A DNA stretch of 64,000 nt from Diaporthe sp. PMI_573 (lineage: Eukaryota > Ascomycota > Sordariomycetes > Diaporthales > Diaporthaceae). Made by a program: the position numbers and the translations under genes. The stretch is taken from the NCBI GenBank assembly GCA_021399435.1, contig JAJTUP010000021.1, positions 983,224 to 1,047,223 on the forward strand, given 5' to 3'. Shown here one piece after another: positions 55,164-64,000 of this stretch (positions are counted from its first letter, which is position 1; each line of letters starts with the position of its first letter). Below the pieces are notes generated by a model. It made no database searches. It worked only from the letters and a program-made list of their open reading frames with translations, and was not told where the DNA came from.

Positions 55164-56041
55164 AAAACCCTTAGCGGGGTTAGTAAGTCCTCGTGACTTA
55201 TCACGAATCGAGCGTACGGCGTAGCTGAATCAAGTGAATTGAAGAGAAGCCTCACGAGCACCGTAGGGCGCTCGAAAGCACTATTTATATGTGGGGATAG
55301 TGGGCCTGATCTCGTGACACACCCCCACGCTCTGAACGGTGCGTTCTGAGGGTATTCCGAGCAGCACACTATCGCAAATCTTTGATTCATGGTGTTTCGA
55401 GCACACCACCCCCCAGGTCAGCCACCCCCCATAAGCAAAGGAAACAAATACGTATGAATACGTGAGAATGAGTGTGCCAACTCTGCTTTTCGAGCTTCAG
55501 CCTCCTATCAAGCCGCGGAACTCGTGGGGCCTTATTCGACTACGGAATGGGGGGGGGGTTTACGAGTTCCCTTCTTTTTTGCTTGAGCTTCAAGGACAGG
55601 TCAAAAACCTTGAAACGAAGTGGAAAAGATTCTGCGTGGAGGTTTTAGGCAGTGAAGGGCGTTGGTGGTTCCCATCTGGAAGGGCCCGCACCCTCCTCCC
55701 GGCCAAGTATTTAAGAGTGACGCCGTGTGAGGTTCATGTCAGGTTTGGAAATGAGATCGGAGATTCGCACAACCAAAAACAGAGTACACAGCTTTTTATT
55801 ACTAAGCAGGCTGCAGCTAATCAGAGCGCCCTATTTAACTGGCCCGCGCCCCATGTCCGGAGTTCAAAGGCCAACCATGCTACGTTAATATGCAGCCGGG
55901 GTGCCCTGCGTCCCTCAACCGCTACCAAAAACAACGCCTCAACGATCAGGGCAGGCTGCAAATGGCAAGCAATTGCTCATGCAACTAAGCAGACGTTGGG
56001 CAAGTGGAAGCTTGTAATCTCAGAGCATAGACATAGTTGTC

Positions 56042-56266
56042 ACGGTCCTCAAGAAGTCCCCAAAGCTGAGCGTGGATGGATTAGACTTAGACGAACATCA
56101 CGAGTTTCTCGCTCAGACCGCTTGGGACCCAACCCTCGCTAAGCCTCAAAAACTCAAGGCTGCGCTTCGTCGAGAATACCCAAACGTACAGCTAGGACCC
56201 AATACGATGAAGGACTGGCTAGCAAGCTTCCGGAAGGAGAAGCAAGGTATCTACACCCCAACTTAA
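56042..56266 (+). other. Conserved-looking open frame, no start seen
   Basis: Reads VTVLKKSPKLSVDGLDLDEH, then HEFLAQTAWDPTLAKPQKLK, AALRREYPNVQLGPNTMKDW and LASFRKEKQGIYTPT to a TAA at 56266. The helical, charged composition and orderly codons look protein-like. It could be the terminal exon of a gene. Family not recognised. Confidence 0.3.
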
Positions 56267-59200
56267 GCAGCGCTAAACACCACTAAACGCGCTGCCCATG
56301 AATAGGGATATCCAGTTTATCGATCCAAAATATTACTATTTCTTAGGTTCAATCCACCCCAAATGCGTGACCACATAAAGACCATCTCAAATTTGACTAA
56401 AGTCTGGCACAATATCATACCTGAAGCTAGTCCTGACTCTGGTCCCTTTGCAGATCCCTTCGCAGATCCCCTTGGAGATAGATCCACGTCTCTTTGTATC
56501 AGGTCTGTTTGCAGCTCGGTGTGTTAGACAGATCCATAGGATAATATATTCAGCGAGTGTCCACAGCTGGCTAGGCAGTCTGAGGCGAAAGGTTGTTCCG
56601 GGGTCATGTGGGCTGGGTGGTCCGCCAATAATCCTCCGTCTTATGCGGCAAGGCCCCCCCAGCCGCAGATCAGCCTCCCAACTCCAATGGGAAAGGCGCC
56701 GCGGCAGTGGTACGCCCAGATCGGACCAGCATCGCTGCAGTTTTTGCTGGATTGGCCGACATCATTGGCCGCTTGTCGAAATCACGGCGCTGATCATGGT
56801 GAATAAGATTGCCTGACGGTCAGGGGGACCTCGTAAGAATTCCGGAAGAGACGCGGACGATCTTCATGGGCAAAAAAGCAACTGCCGGGCTTACACCGGA
56901 AAGGGCAAAGAAGCAATTGTTAAAAGAGACATGGTTTGTGCCACAACAATCCCATCATCATACCATCGCAATGTGCTCATCTGTTAATCAAAGTGCTAAC
57001 CGACCTCAAGTGGTGCTCCTAGGCATCCGCTGTTCATTCCCATCCAGGGACAGACCATATGCACCGGTACCTACCTACCGCAACTCATCAACCACACATC
57101 ACACCCCTCTGCGCCCCACCGCAACACAACGCATCGTAGCGCACTTGGTACGGCGAGGACCATCGCAACGAACGAGAAGTGCTGTACTGCACCATACCGT
57201 GCCTGCACCAACCTCAAGCATGGCGCATTCCTTGGTCGTAACCAGGCGTCGGTTGATCCCAGCCTGGGCTTCACGTCTTAGCAGTAGCTCCAAACTAGTG
57301 ATCAGTGGGGCAGGCCGCCATACATAAGTCCATCTTCTCGAGGTCCTCGACAATGCGCCCGTTCAGGAAGTCAGGAATTGGTATTGTGGTTCCCGCAGAT
57401 GACGCCGGTCAAGTGTGGAGAGCGTGCAGAGTTGGTGGGTGCGTTGGCGCGCATGGCGAATCCATATCTGAGTAACTGGTGGGCCTGTGTCGCTCCCCAA
57501 CATCCTATCCCTATGTTGCTTTCCTACGTTCAAGACGCCCGCACTGTGGCATCCGCTGCCAAAGGGGACCTGCACACATGACTTGTGAATGTTCTCAAAT
57601 GCTAGGATTTCGTAGGAAAGATTGTTCCCTAGGCTCATTGCAGTATGACCATGGCCCCTAGGGATAGCCCTGTCCGCATGTCTGTTGCCTCACTGTGGAG
57701 TCCGTCCACCGTCTCTTGGCCCTCAGCCACTGCCACTCCGCTCCAGTTCAGTCCAATCTTCAGACCCATGCTCAACCTACAGCTTCCAGAAGGTCGTCGT
57801 CTTCCAGAAGACGGGGAGTCCAGCACGACCGGGCACAGGCGATTGCTCGCACTGTGTAGTTTGCCGATTGCTGGGTCGTGGAGGCTCTGCCGATGCACGG
57901 GTGCTGGCTGTAAAAAAGCGGCGGTTCGCCTAGACATTGTGACTCCGGAACAGATATTTGGCACCTGAGTATTCTTGCCGAGTACCTCGACACGACTGCT
58001 GGACGCCTGGATGCTGTTGACGCATGCCAAAATGTTCGACTGGGTCGTCACACAGCATGCTCAAGCATCCAGTCTGTGGTAGCCTCATCACACGATGCGT
58101 CCCGTCTCAGGACTCCACTTGCAATTCTGAATGCAGATCCTTTCGGTAGTCTGGTGTTCAGAGTGTTCTTCTAAATCTTTTTGTTGGTCTAGTAAAAGTT
58201 TAGAATAGCCTGGAAGTTTAAATTGCGAGTTTTGACCTTTGGCGCTGCTGACATGCCCTATTACCCACTCTTTTTCCTTCGATGGTACAAAGAACGACGG
58301 CGTGCAGCCACCACATGCACAGTCTGCCACGTCCGCAGACAAGGACGTCAGCGGTGTTTGGTCGATCCAATTGCTCGCAGGCTGCATGCAGGTTGGCGAG
58401 GTTGTTTGGGCTGGGGACGGAGCCGCACAGAACCTTGATCAGGCGTCTCGGTTTCTGGCACCGACAGTTAGTATGCAGTGTGCTCACTTCTATTCCTAAC
58501 GGAAAACCAGTAAGTACTCAGGTATGCGAACTTGATGGGGTCGTAGAGCGCGGACTGCTCATGAGGCCTATATAACATCTACAGCTCTCGCCTCTCAAGA
58601 TCTTCAATAAGTGTTCAGCATCAGTCGGCATTAGTGAAATCAGGATCAACTCGGCCTTTTATGTACTCCATTCCTCCTCTTATATTATATTGAGCTGCCT
58701 CCAGAGTTCTCACCATATCTGTTTCTCCTTCAAGATATTATCTCTCTTGTCTTCCTCAGCCGTGTCACTGCAAAAGACATAACATAGATAGAACTGTCGC
58801 CTTATGCCTATTGCAGACCCTATTGACCTACCTTCCAACGCCTTGAATATGTCTAGGTACGTTTATCTGTCCCGTATTCATCTCGCGGCACCGGTGCTGA
58901 TAACAGATCGCAGCCGAGACCAAGGAGCTTCCCAGGACCGAGTCCAGTCCTTCCTCTGGGGGACAACCCAGCAGGGAGATACCTTCGTCCCAGGCGCCGC
59001 AAGCGAGCAAAGCAGATCCGAGAGGGTCAATTCGACGCTCCAAGCCGTCGACCAGCAGCTCCCCAAACCATCCGTCACCCAGCAGAATGGCCACGGCCCT
59101 CACGCGCAGAATGCTCCTCATAACGGCATCAGCGCAGACCTGAATGGCGTTGGTCAACAGTTCCATGGCTACACTCATTACTGGAGGGTTGTGGGTGTCG

Positions 59201-60100
59201 ACTGTGGCGTATTTGGTCTTGAAGCGTCTATTTAGAGAGGGCGAGCGAGTGCGATCGCCGGTGTTGACAGAGTTCTCGGGGCTTTTCAGTCGACTTCAGG
59301 CATGGGGCCCTGCGTTGCCACTCTGAGAAGGTCCCATTTTCATCGTCAATGGAAGGAGACCGACTAGACAGTGAAGGTGCCAATGTAGCTATATTCTCTC
59401 AAGCCCTTCCCATGCCTTCATTAGGCAGTCTGCTCCGTGACCGAGGCGATCTAGTACTTTCGGACAGGTTGATCAACTGCTTCAGCGTCTATAAGGCAGT
59501 TCTTTCATCTGTACTTCCTCGTGATGGGCACCACTGCGTTTTGCTTTCTCTTGAACAGGAAACATGATTCGCTGGTGGTGCCGATTCAGCTTACCCAAGG
59601 AGTCTTGAGCCCTTGAGGATGACCCGAGTGACAAGAGGCAAGAAGAGCCTCAAGGTCAAAAGCTGAGTAAAGCAGAGCCTGGTACAACACTGTCCCATCG
59701 TCACAATGAGAATAACTATCGCCGACTTGGACCCGGACGGTCAAAACAATGTTGCCGCGCCTGAATCAGATGGCCCCACCCGACGACTTCATGTCGCCGG
59801 GCAGAATAACTGGCTCGTTTCTTGCCATTGTGAATGTGCGTGTTCATATACACCAATTGTCAATAGGAGCAAGTGAGCAAAATGTACGGAGTCTGTGGTG
59901 GCTCTAGGCAGCTTGCTAATATCATCGTCAATTCTCTGCCGTTGAGGTCACATTACATTCTCATTGTGACGACCGGACAGTGTTGTATCAGGCTCTGATG
60001 CTCGGTGTCGCTCCTTCACGGCTTTTGTGACACGATTTCCATCCCTCACTACCTATCTTCACGACCTTGTTACCACACCTCGTTATTTGATCTTAAACGG
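56267..60100. other. GC-normal, gene-poor stretch with only uncertain frames
   Basis: No gene can be supported. At 58804-59235 (+) a frame with good codon bias (RDQGASQDRVQSFLWGTTQQ...) overlaps an equally long minus frame (ILLGDGWFGELLVDGLERR). A plausible GTACGT-AACAG intron (58858-58911) exists in the + reading, but the joined product soon stops. Frames at 57635-58500 overlap on both strands without motifs. The region may be decayed genic DNA. Confidence 0.35.
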
Positions 60101-60659
60101 CACTACTGTACTAGGTGGGGGTTTGTTAGAGGGTTTTTAGTAACGTGGTTTATCATATACCCGGTCATATCATATACCCGGTCAGTTTTTCAGCATCCAT
60201 TCTAATTAAAACTTAAACGCGCCACAATATACTAACTACAATACTAACCTAAATAAAAGAAGACTAAATCATTCTAGCAATTAAGGCAATTTAAATATTA
60301 CAAAGAAAACTAAGCTAGCAATGTACTGCTAAGATCTATAATATTCCCTACTTTACCCTTAACAACAAGATAAACAATTAACCTACCTATAATAAAGTAT
60401 ATATTAACCGCTATAAACTTAAACTAATTAAAAAGCAAGTCCTTCTCTAATATATAATTAATTAAGATGCTAAAGAATTTCTAATACAACTATCTAATAT
60501 AAAAGAGATAGCTAATATAATGCTAGCATCTTATAGTAGGAAATGTATTAGTAAGCTTTAAGCAAGACAGTTTATAAATATATAACTAAGCATTAAAACT
60601 AAGTTTAATTATCTTTATAATTACTAAAGAGCCCTTTATAAAGATTTAAAAGTTATTAG

Positions 60660-61090
60660 TGTTACGAGCGTAGGCACCAGGCACGATAGTCACCCAAGGG
60701 TCAAGGGAGGAGGTCTGATATTAGGTGTAGGTAGGTTGCAAGACTGATTCTTGCTGTCCTTATAAGTGGGTCGTGGAACCTTTGGGCCCTCCTTTTAAGG
60801 GCACAAGCTACGCTAGCTACTAGTTGCCATTTGGGCCTTATAATTATACCTCTCTCCGGAAGGCATGCCCTCAAGCTACCATCGCCAAGTCCTTTCCGAG
60901 TAAATTATTCGGAGCCGGCGTGGCTAATTTACTGGCCGTTCAGGGTATACGGTCTACCCGCCCGGCTTTAAATAGCTTCTATTTTAGACTTCCAACCTTT
61001 TCTGCTAACCTTTAACTATAACCTTTAGTTAGTTCCTTTAGTTGGGGTTTATTCTTATTTCTTAATACCTTCTTCTTTCTTTAATTTATT
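60660..61090 (+). repeat. LTR-like segment TGTTACGAGCG
   Basis: Begins TGTTACGAGCGTAGGCACC at the edge of AT-rich sequence. It is GC-richer than its flanks, ends before a T-rich leader, and is followed by a degenerate frame from 61108. This layout fits a 5' LTR; no partner LTR was identified. Confidence 0.45.
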
Positions 61091-61107
61091 TACCAACTAT
61101 TATTATG

Positions 61108-62050
61108 CCTTGTATTAGTTTTAATGACGACTTTAAGGAATAGTTAAACTAGTTGGGTTTATATAAGATGACCTAATCGGGCTCTTAATCGGGCACTCCT
61201 TTGGCCTCTGTTGAGTTTAATAAGAAGCTGACATCCTTATAGGTAGTGGGCTCTACTGGTATAACTGTGCTTTGCTATAGTCTTTAGTTAGTTTTCCTTT
61301 TAGATCGTGACATAATTATCTAGTAATTATTTACTATATGCAATATTGTTTTCCCTACTCTTTCTGCTGGTCTACTAGCTAGCTAGCCGGGCGGTAATAG
61401 CTAACCTAGCTTGTCAGGTTTAATTCCTTCCGAGCCAGAAGACTATAGAATATAGCGGGCCCTAATTCCTTTGGGTTTAACTCTTGTACTATTTAGTAGT
61501 AATTGCACTATTTAGACTTCCTCTCTCTGTTTCTCTCCTATACTTTTAGAAAGTATAGATTTTACTAGTTGCATTTTTCTTTATAATTACTCTAACCTTG
61601 AGTAGCGTATTGTTAATAGTTATGTGGCTTGTATATATAACCTTAAGGGAAAAGGTATGGTTGTTGAAGCCTTGCCTACTCCCTAACGACGATATGCTAA
61701 GGAGGTGGTGGCTGCTGTGCTTACTTGATTGAGCACCTATAGCCTGTCGAGAACCCTTTAAGCAGTTAAGAAGATACTTATTTCTTTGCCTAACTATATT
61801 TGTAACTATGCTCCTGCTAAAGCCTAAACCTATATGTCTTCTCCTTCCTAAGAGCTTATTTGTAGCCCTATTACTAGACCTACAGGGACTGCTCGAGACC
61901 TGTTAAGTTACGAGAAGCGCTGCTAGACCTGGTAATATATAATTAAGTCGCGTGTACCTTGTGATTATTGCTTATAGGTATTTCTTTGCTAGTATGAAAA
62001 TTAGATTTCTCTACTAAATAAGTTAATTGGGTGTATTATTATTAATATAA
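61108..62050 (+). mobile_element. Degenerate gag-like retroelement frame
   Basis: From ATG 61108 the frame reads MPCISFNDDFKE, then GTPLASVEFNKKLTSL and later RRYAKEVVAAVL and SLPNYICNYAPAKA, interrupted by many TAG/TAA stops. Position after the LTR-like segment suggests gag of an LTR retrotransposon, but no diagnostic capsid or zinc-knuckle motif is certain. Confidence 0.4.
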
Positions 62051-63149
62051 CCTGCTTTTATTATAACTACTATATTGCTGATTATTATTCTCCTTATAAC
62101 ATAGTAAGGATTTTAATCCTTAGTTACTATTATTTTGGTTAATGTTTTAAGGTGATTTATTATTTGTTAGATCTATTGCTGATCTCTACTTTACTTGTAA
62201 TATCCTAAACAGTATTTAAAGGAGTGCCAACCTAGGAATGTTGATTAACTAAAAAAGTCGGCTGTTGGTATTATAGATATACCTTGCTTATATCTTAAGC
62301 GGCTTGTCTGCCAGTAGTCTTAATAAAGCCCTGGCTTTTAAGTAATTAGTCCTAAACCTCTAGTATAAGGGTAAGGGAACTAGGAAGCTATTTATTATAG
62401 AGGCTAATGTAAGGTATTTCTTCTTTACTTTATAACCTTTTCTAACTTATATGTAAAACGAGACCATTATATAGGCTAGCATTTTTTACTCCTAGGCTAA
62501 TATAAATGCCTTTTTCTTGTTAATTATAATCTTTTTGTCTACTAACTCTAATAACCCTATATGCGAAAACTTAATGTATAATCTAATTAACTATTGCTGG
62601 GCAATGCCTTGCCTAGTTCCTGCTGATAATAGGTTTCTAGTATAGTATACTTTAATATAGGGCTTCTTGGAGAAGGTAAGGGATGTGATAGAGGAGGTGT
62701 TTGGTGACTAGCTGGAGGGCTTTAGCCTCTTACTGTAGAAAATAATACATAAAATAAGGACGGTACTTTCTTAGAAAATATTTAAGTATATAGTGTTCTG
62801 GTAATAGATAGTATTTAGTACTCTTTCTTTTTAGACGGTATAGATAATATCCCGGCTTTACTTTTAAAAACTTGGTGTTATTTTTAGGCCTTAAGCCTTA
62901 GTAGTTTAGATACTCCTTAGAGGACATTCTCTCTTTAATTAGAATTTGCGTTAACTTTAATTATAGCCTTATCGGTTAGGTGATATATACTCGGGTGCCT
63001 CGTAATTCCTTTAGCCTATATATGGCTAGTCCTGTCTTTTTCATCAGGCCCCTTATTCGGCCTTTGCCAAACTGTCCTCTTTATATAAGTTGGTTATCCT
63101 GCTTTTATGGCTAGTTTACCTTGCCTTTATAATCTCCTTATAGGGGCTT
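62051..63149. other. AT-rich retroelement remnant, domain order unresolved
   Basis: Stop-dense in all frames. It must contain the junction between the + element starting at 60660 and the minus chromovirus entering from the right, including any 3' LTR of the latter. I could not locate it. Confidence 0.35.
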
Positions 63150-64000
63150 TGGCTCCTTTATCTATAGTTACTTACTCTTTATTTCCGGCTCCCTTTAATT
63201 ATTCTTACTTCTTTTCTTCTTTATGGCTTCTTTACTAAGGCCTTAACTAGCTTATCCTTTATTTTCTGGTAGTCACGTTTTTAGCCTCTCTACTTCTAAT
63301 AGGTTTTAATTGCTTAGTTTACTAACATCTTGGCTTCTAGAACCTATAAGTTATACTTGCTTGGCCATTCCTTCTACTTTACTAGATAATAGATAGTTCC
63401 TTTGATTTTCCAATAATCTCAAAGTTTCTCAAGCTTCTACTTAGTATTCTTATCTTTTAAGTTGGGGAGGTTTTCTTCTTCTATTATAAGGTCTTCCTGG
63501 CTTCTTGCCCTCTATGGCTTCAACTAGCTTATATAGATAACGTTATGCATTTAGGAGTACTTCTCTGGAAGTACCAAGCAGTAGGCTTGTTTATTATAGC
63601 GGCGAATTACCTAAAAGGGTCCTACCCTTTATAGAGCTAGCTTCTTGTGTTTTAGGGTTAGGTTTCTGGTTAATATTGTAACTTATTTCTTTAGTTTAAA
63701 CTCTATTAACTTATGCTGCTCATTATAGGACCAGGCCTAGGTTTTAACTACATGTTTCTAGTTTTCTTTATACTTTTTTTAGATCGCCCCTAGCTTTTCT
63801 AGCCTTTTCTATATTACTGGTACCTCTCTCCGTGGCACGCTGCCCTTAGTAGGCTAGTATTCTGGCAGTACTATAAATGATAGCTTGTATCTATAGTGTG
63901 CTATAAATAGTGTTTTCTTAATAGTTGCGTTAAACGTTAAATTATATGTAAAGAAGGCAGTATATAATAGGTTAGGCTAGTTTTAAGAGTTTTTATGGGT
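63150..64000 (-). mobile_element. Ty3/gypsy chromovirus: integrase C-terminus and chromodomain, RIP-degenerate
   Basis: On minus, entering from the right edge, the frame shows the integrase C-terminal SH3-like part (VGPF, then VIRRYNKQAYCLVLPEKYS near 63600 and HNVIYISQLKP) and a chromodomain (DYWKIKGTIYYLVK, a stop, KEWPSKYNL near 63360-63425). TAG stops occur at Trp or Gln positions (for example before MHNV and between LVK and KEWP). The reverse transcriptase would lie beyond the window. Confidence 0.8.

Noticed and set aside
58804..59235. 144-codon + frame with good codon bias
   Set aside because: Overlaps an equally plausible minus frame, and the possible intron leads quickly to a stop; neither product is recognised, so I list the region only as uncertain.

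Overview
This window comes from a filamentous ascomycete (Pezizomycotina, most likely Sordariomycetes). The evidence is short GT-AG introns of about 55-310 nt that restore conserved frames, C-ending codon usage, and typical fungal families: a JEN-type carboxylate transporter, a DUF726 hydrolase, an EthD-like protein, an EXPERA/TMEM97-type protein, the Rad26/UvsD checkpoint protein, an AlkB-like dioxygenase, a pepsin-type protease and a GMC oxidoreductase. Long AT-rich, stop-dense blocks show CAG/CAA codons turned into TAG/TAA inside recognisable transposon and gene frames, which is the mark of repeat-induced point mutation (RIP). I cannot assign a species.

Layout. (1) 1-25 kb is gene-bearing and GC-normal: JEN-like transporter (runs off the left edge), DUF726 protein, His/Gly-rich protein with a CxxC tail, small acidic-tailed protein, EthD-like protein, EXPERA protein, type I membrane protein, F-box protein, Rad26, secreted Ala/Pro-rich protein, AlkB-like dioxygenase and a secreted aspartic protease. 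(2) 25-28.6 kb holds a 5'-truncated SDR pseudogene and an unrecognised, possibly frameshifted gene. (3) 28.6-31.9 kb is a first AT-rich repeat island. (4) 32.0-33.8 kb is an intact intronless secreted GMC oxidoreductase. (5) 35.9-53.8 kb is a large RIP-affected nest. It contains an acyltransferase-3 relic fused tail-to-tail with a GMC relic, a Ty3/gypsy element, a Fot1/pogo element with TA target duplication, LTR copies, and an inverted pair of ~0.5 kb repeats enclosing about 8 kb. That 8 kb includes two host-like relics: a multi-pass membrane protein and a trypsin-like protease. (6) 53.8-60.1 kb is GC-normal but gene-poor, with fragments only (one C2H2 zinc-finger tail, one conserved-looking ORF). 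(7) 60.1-64 kb is another RIP-affected island with an LTR element on + and a chromodomain gypsy integrase on - running off the right edge.

I see no operon-like logic or complete biosynthetic cluster. The most unusual part is 42.1-51.2 kb, where host-like coding remnants sit between inverted copies of a dispersed repeat. The acyltransferase-3/GMC junction at about 36.35 kb suggests that accessory (secretion or secondary-metabolism type) genes once lay here and were mutated along with the transposons.
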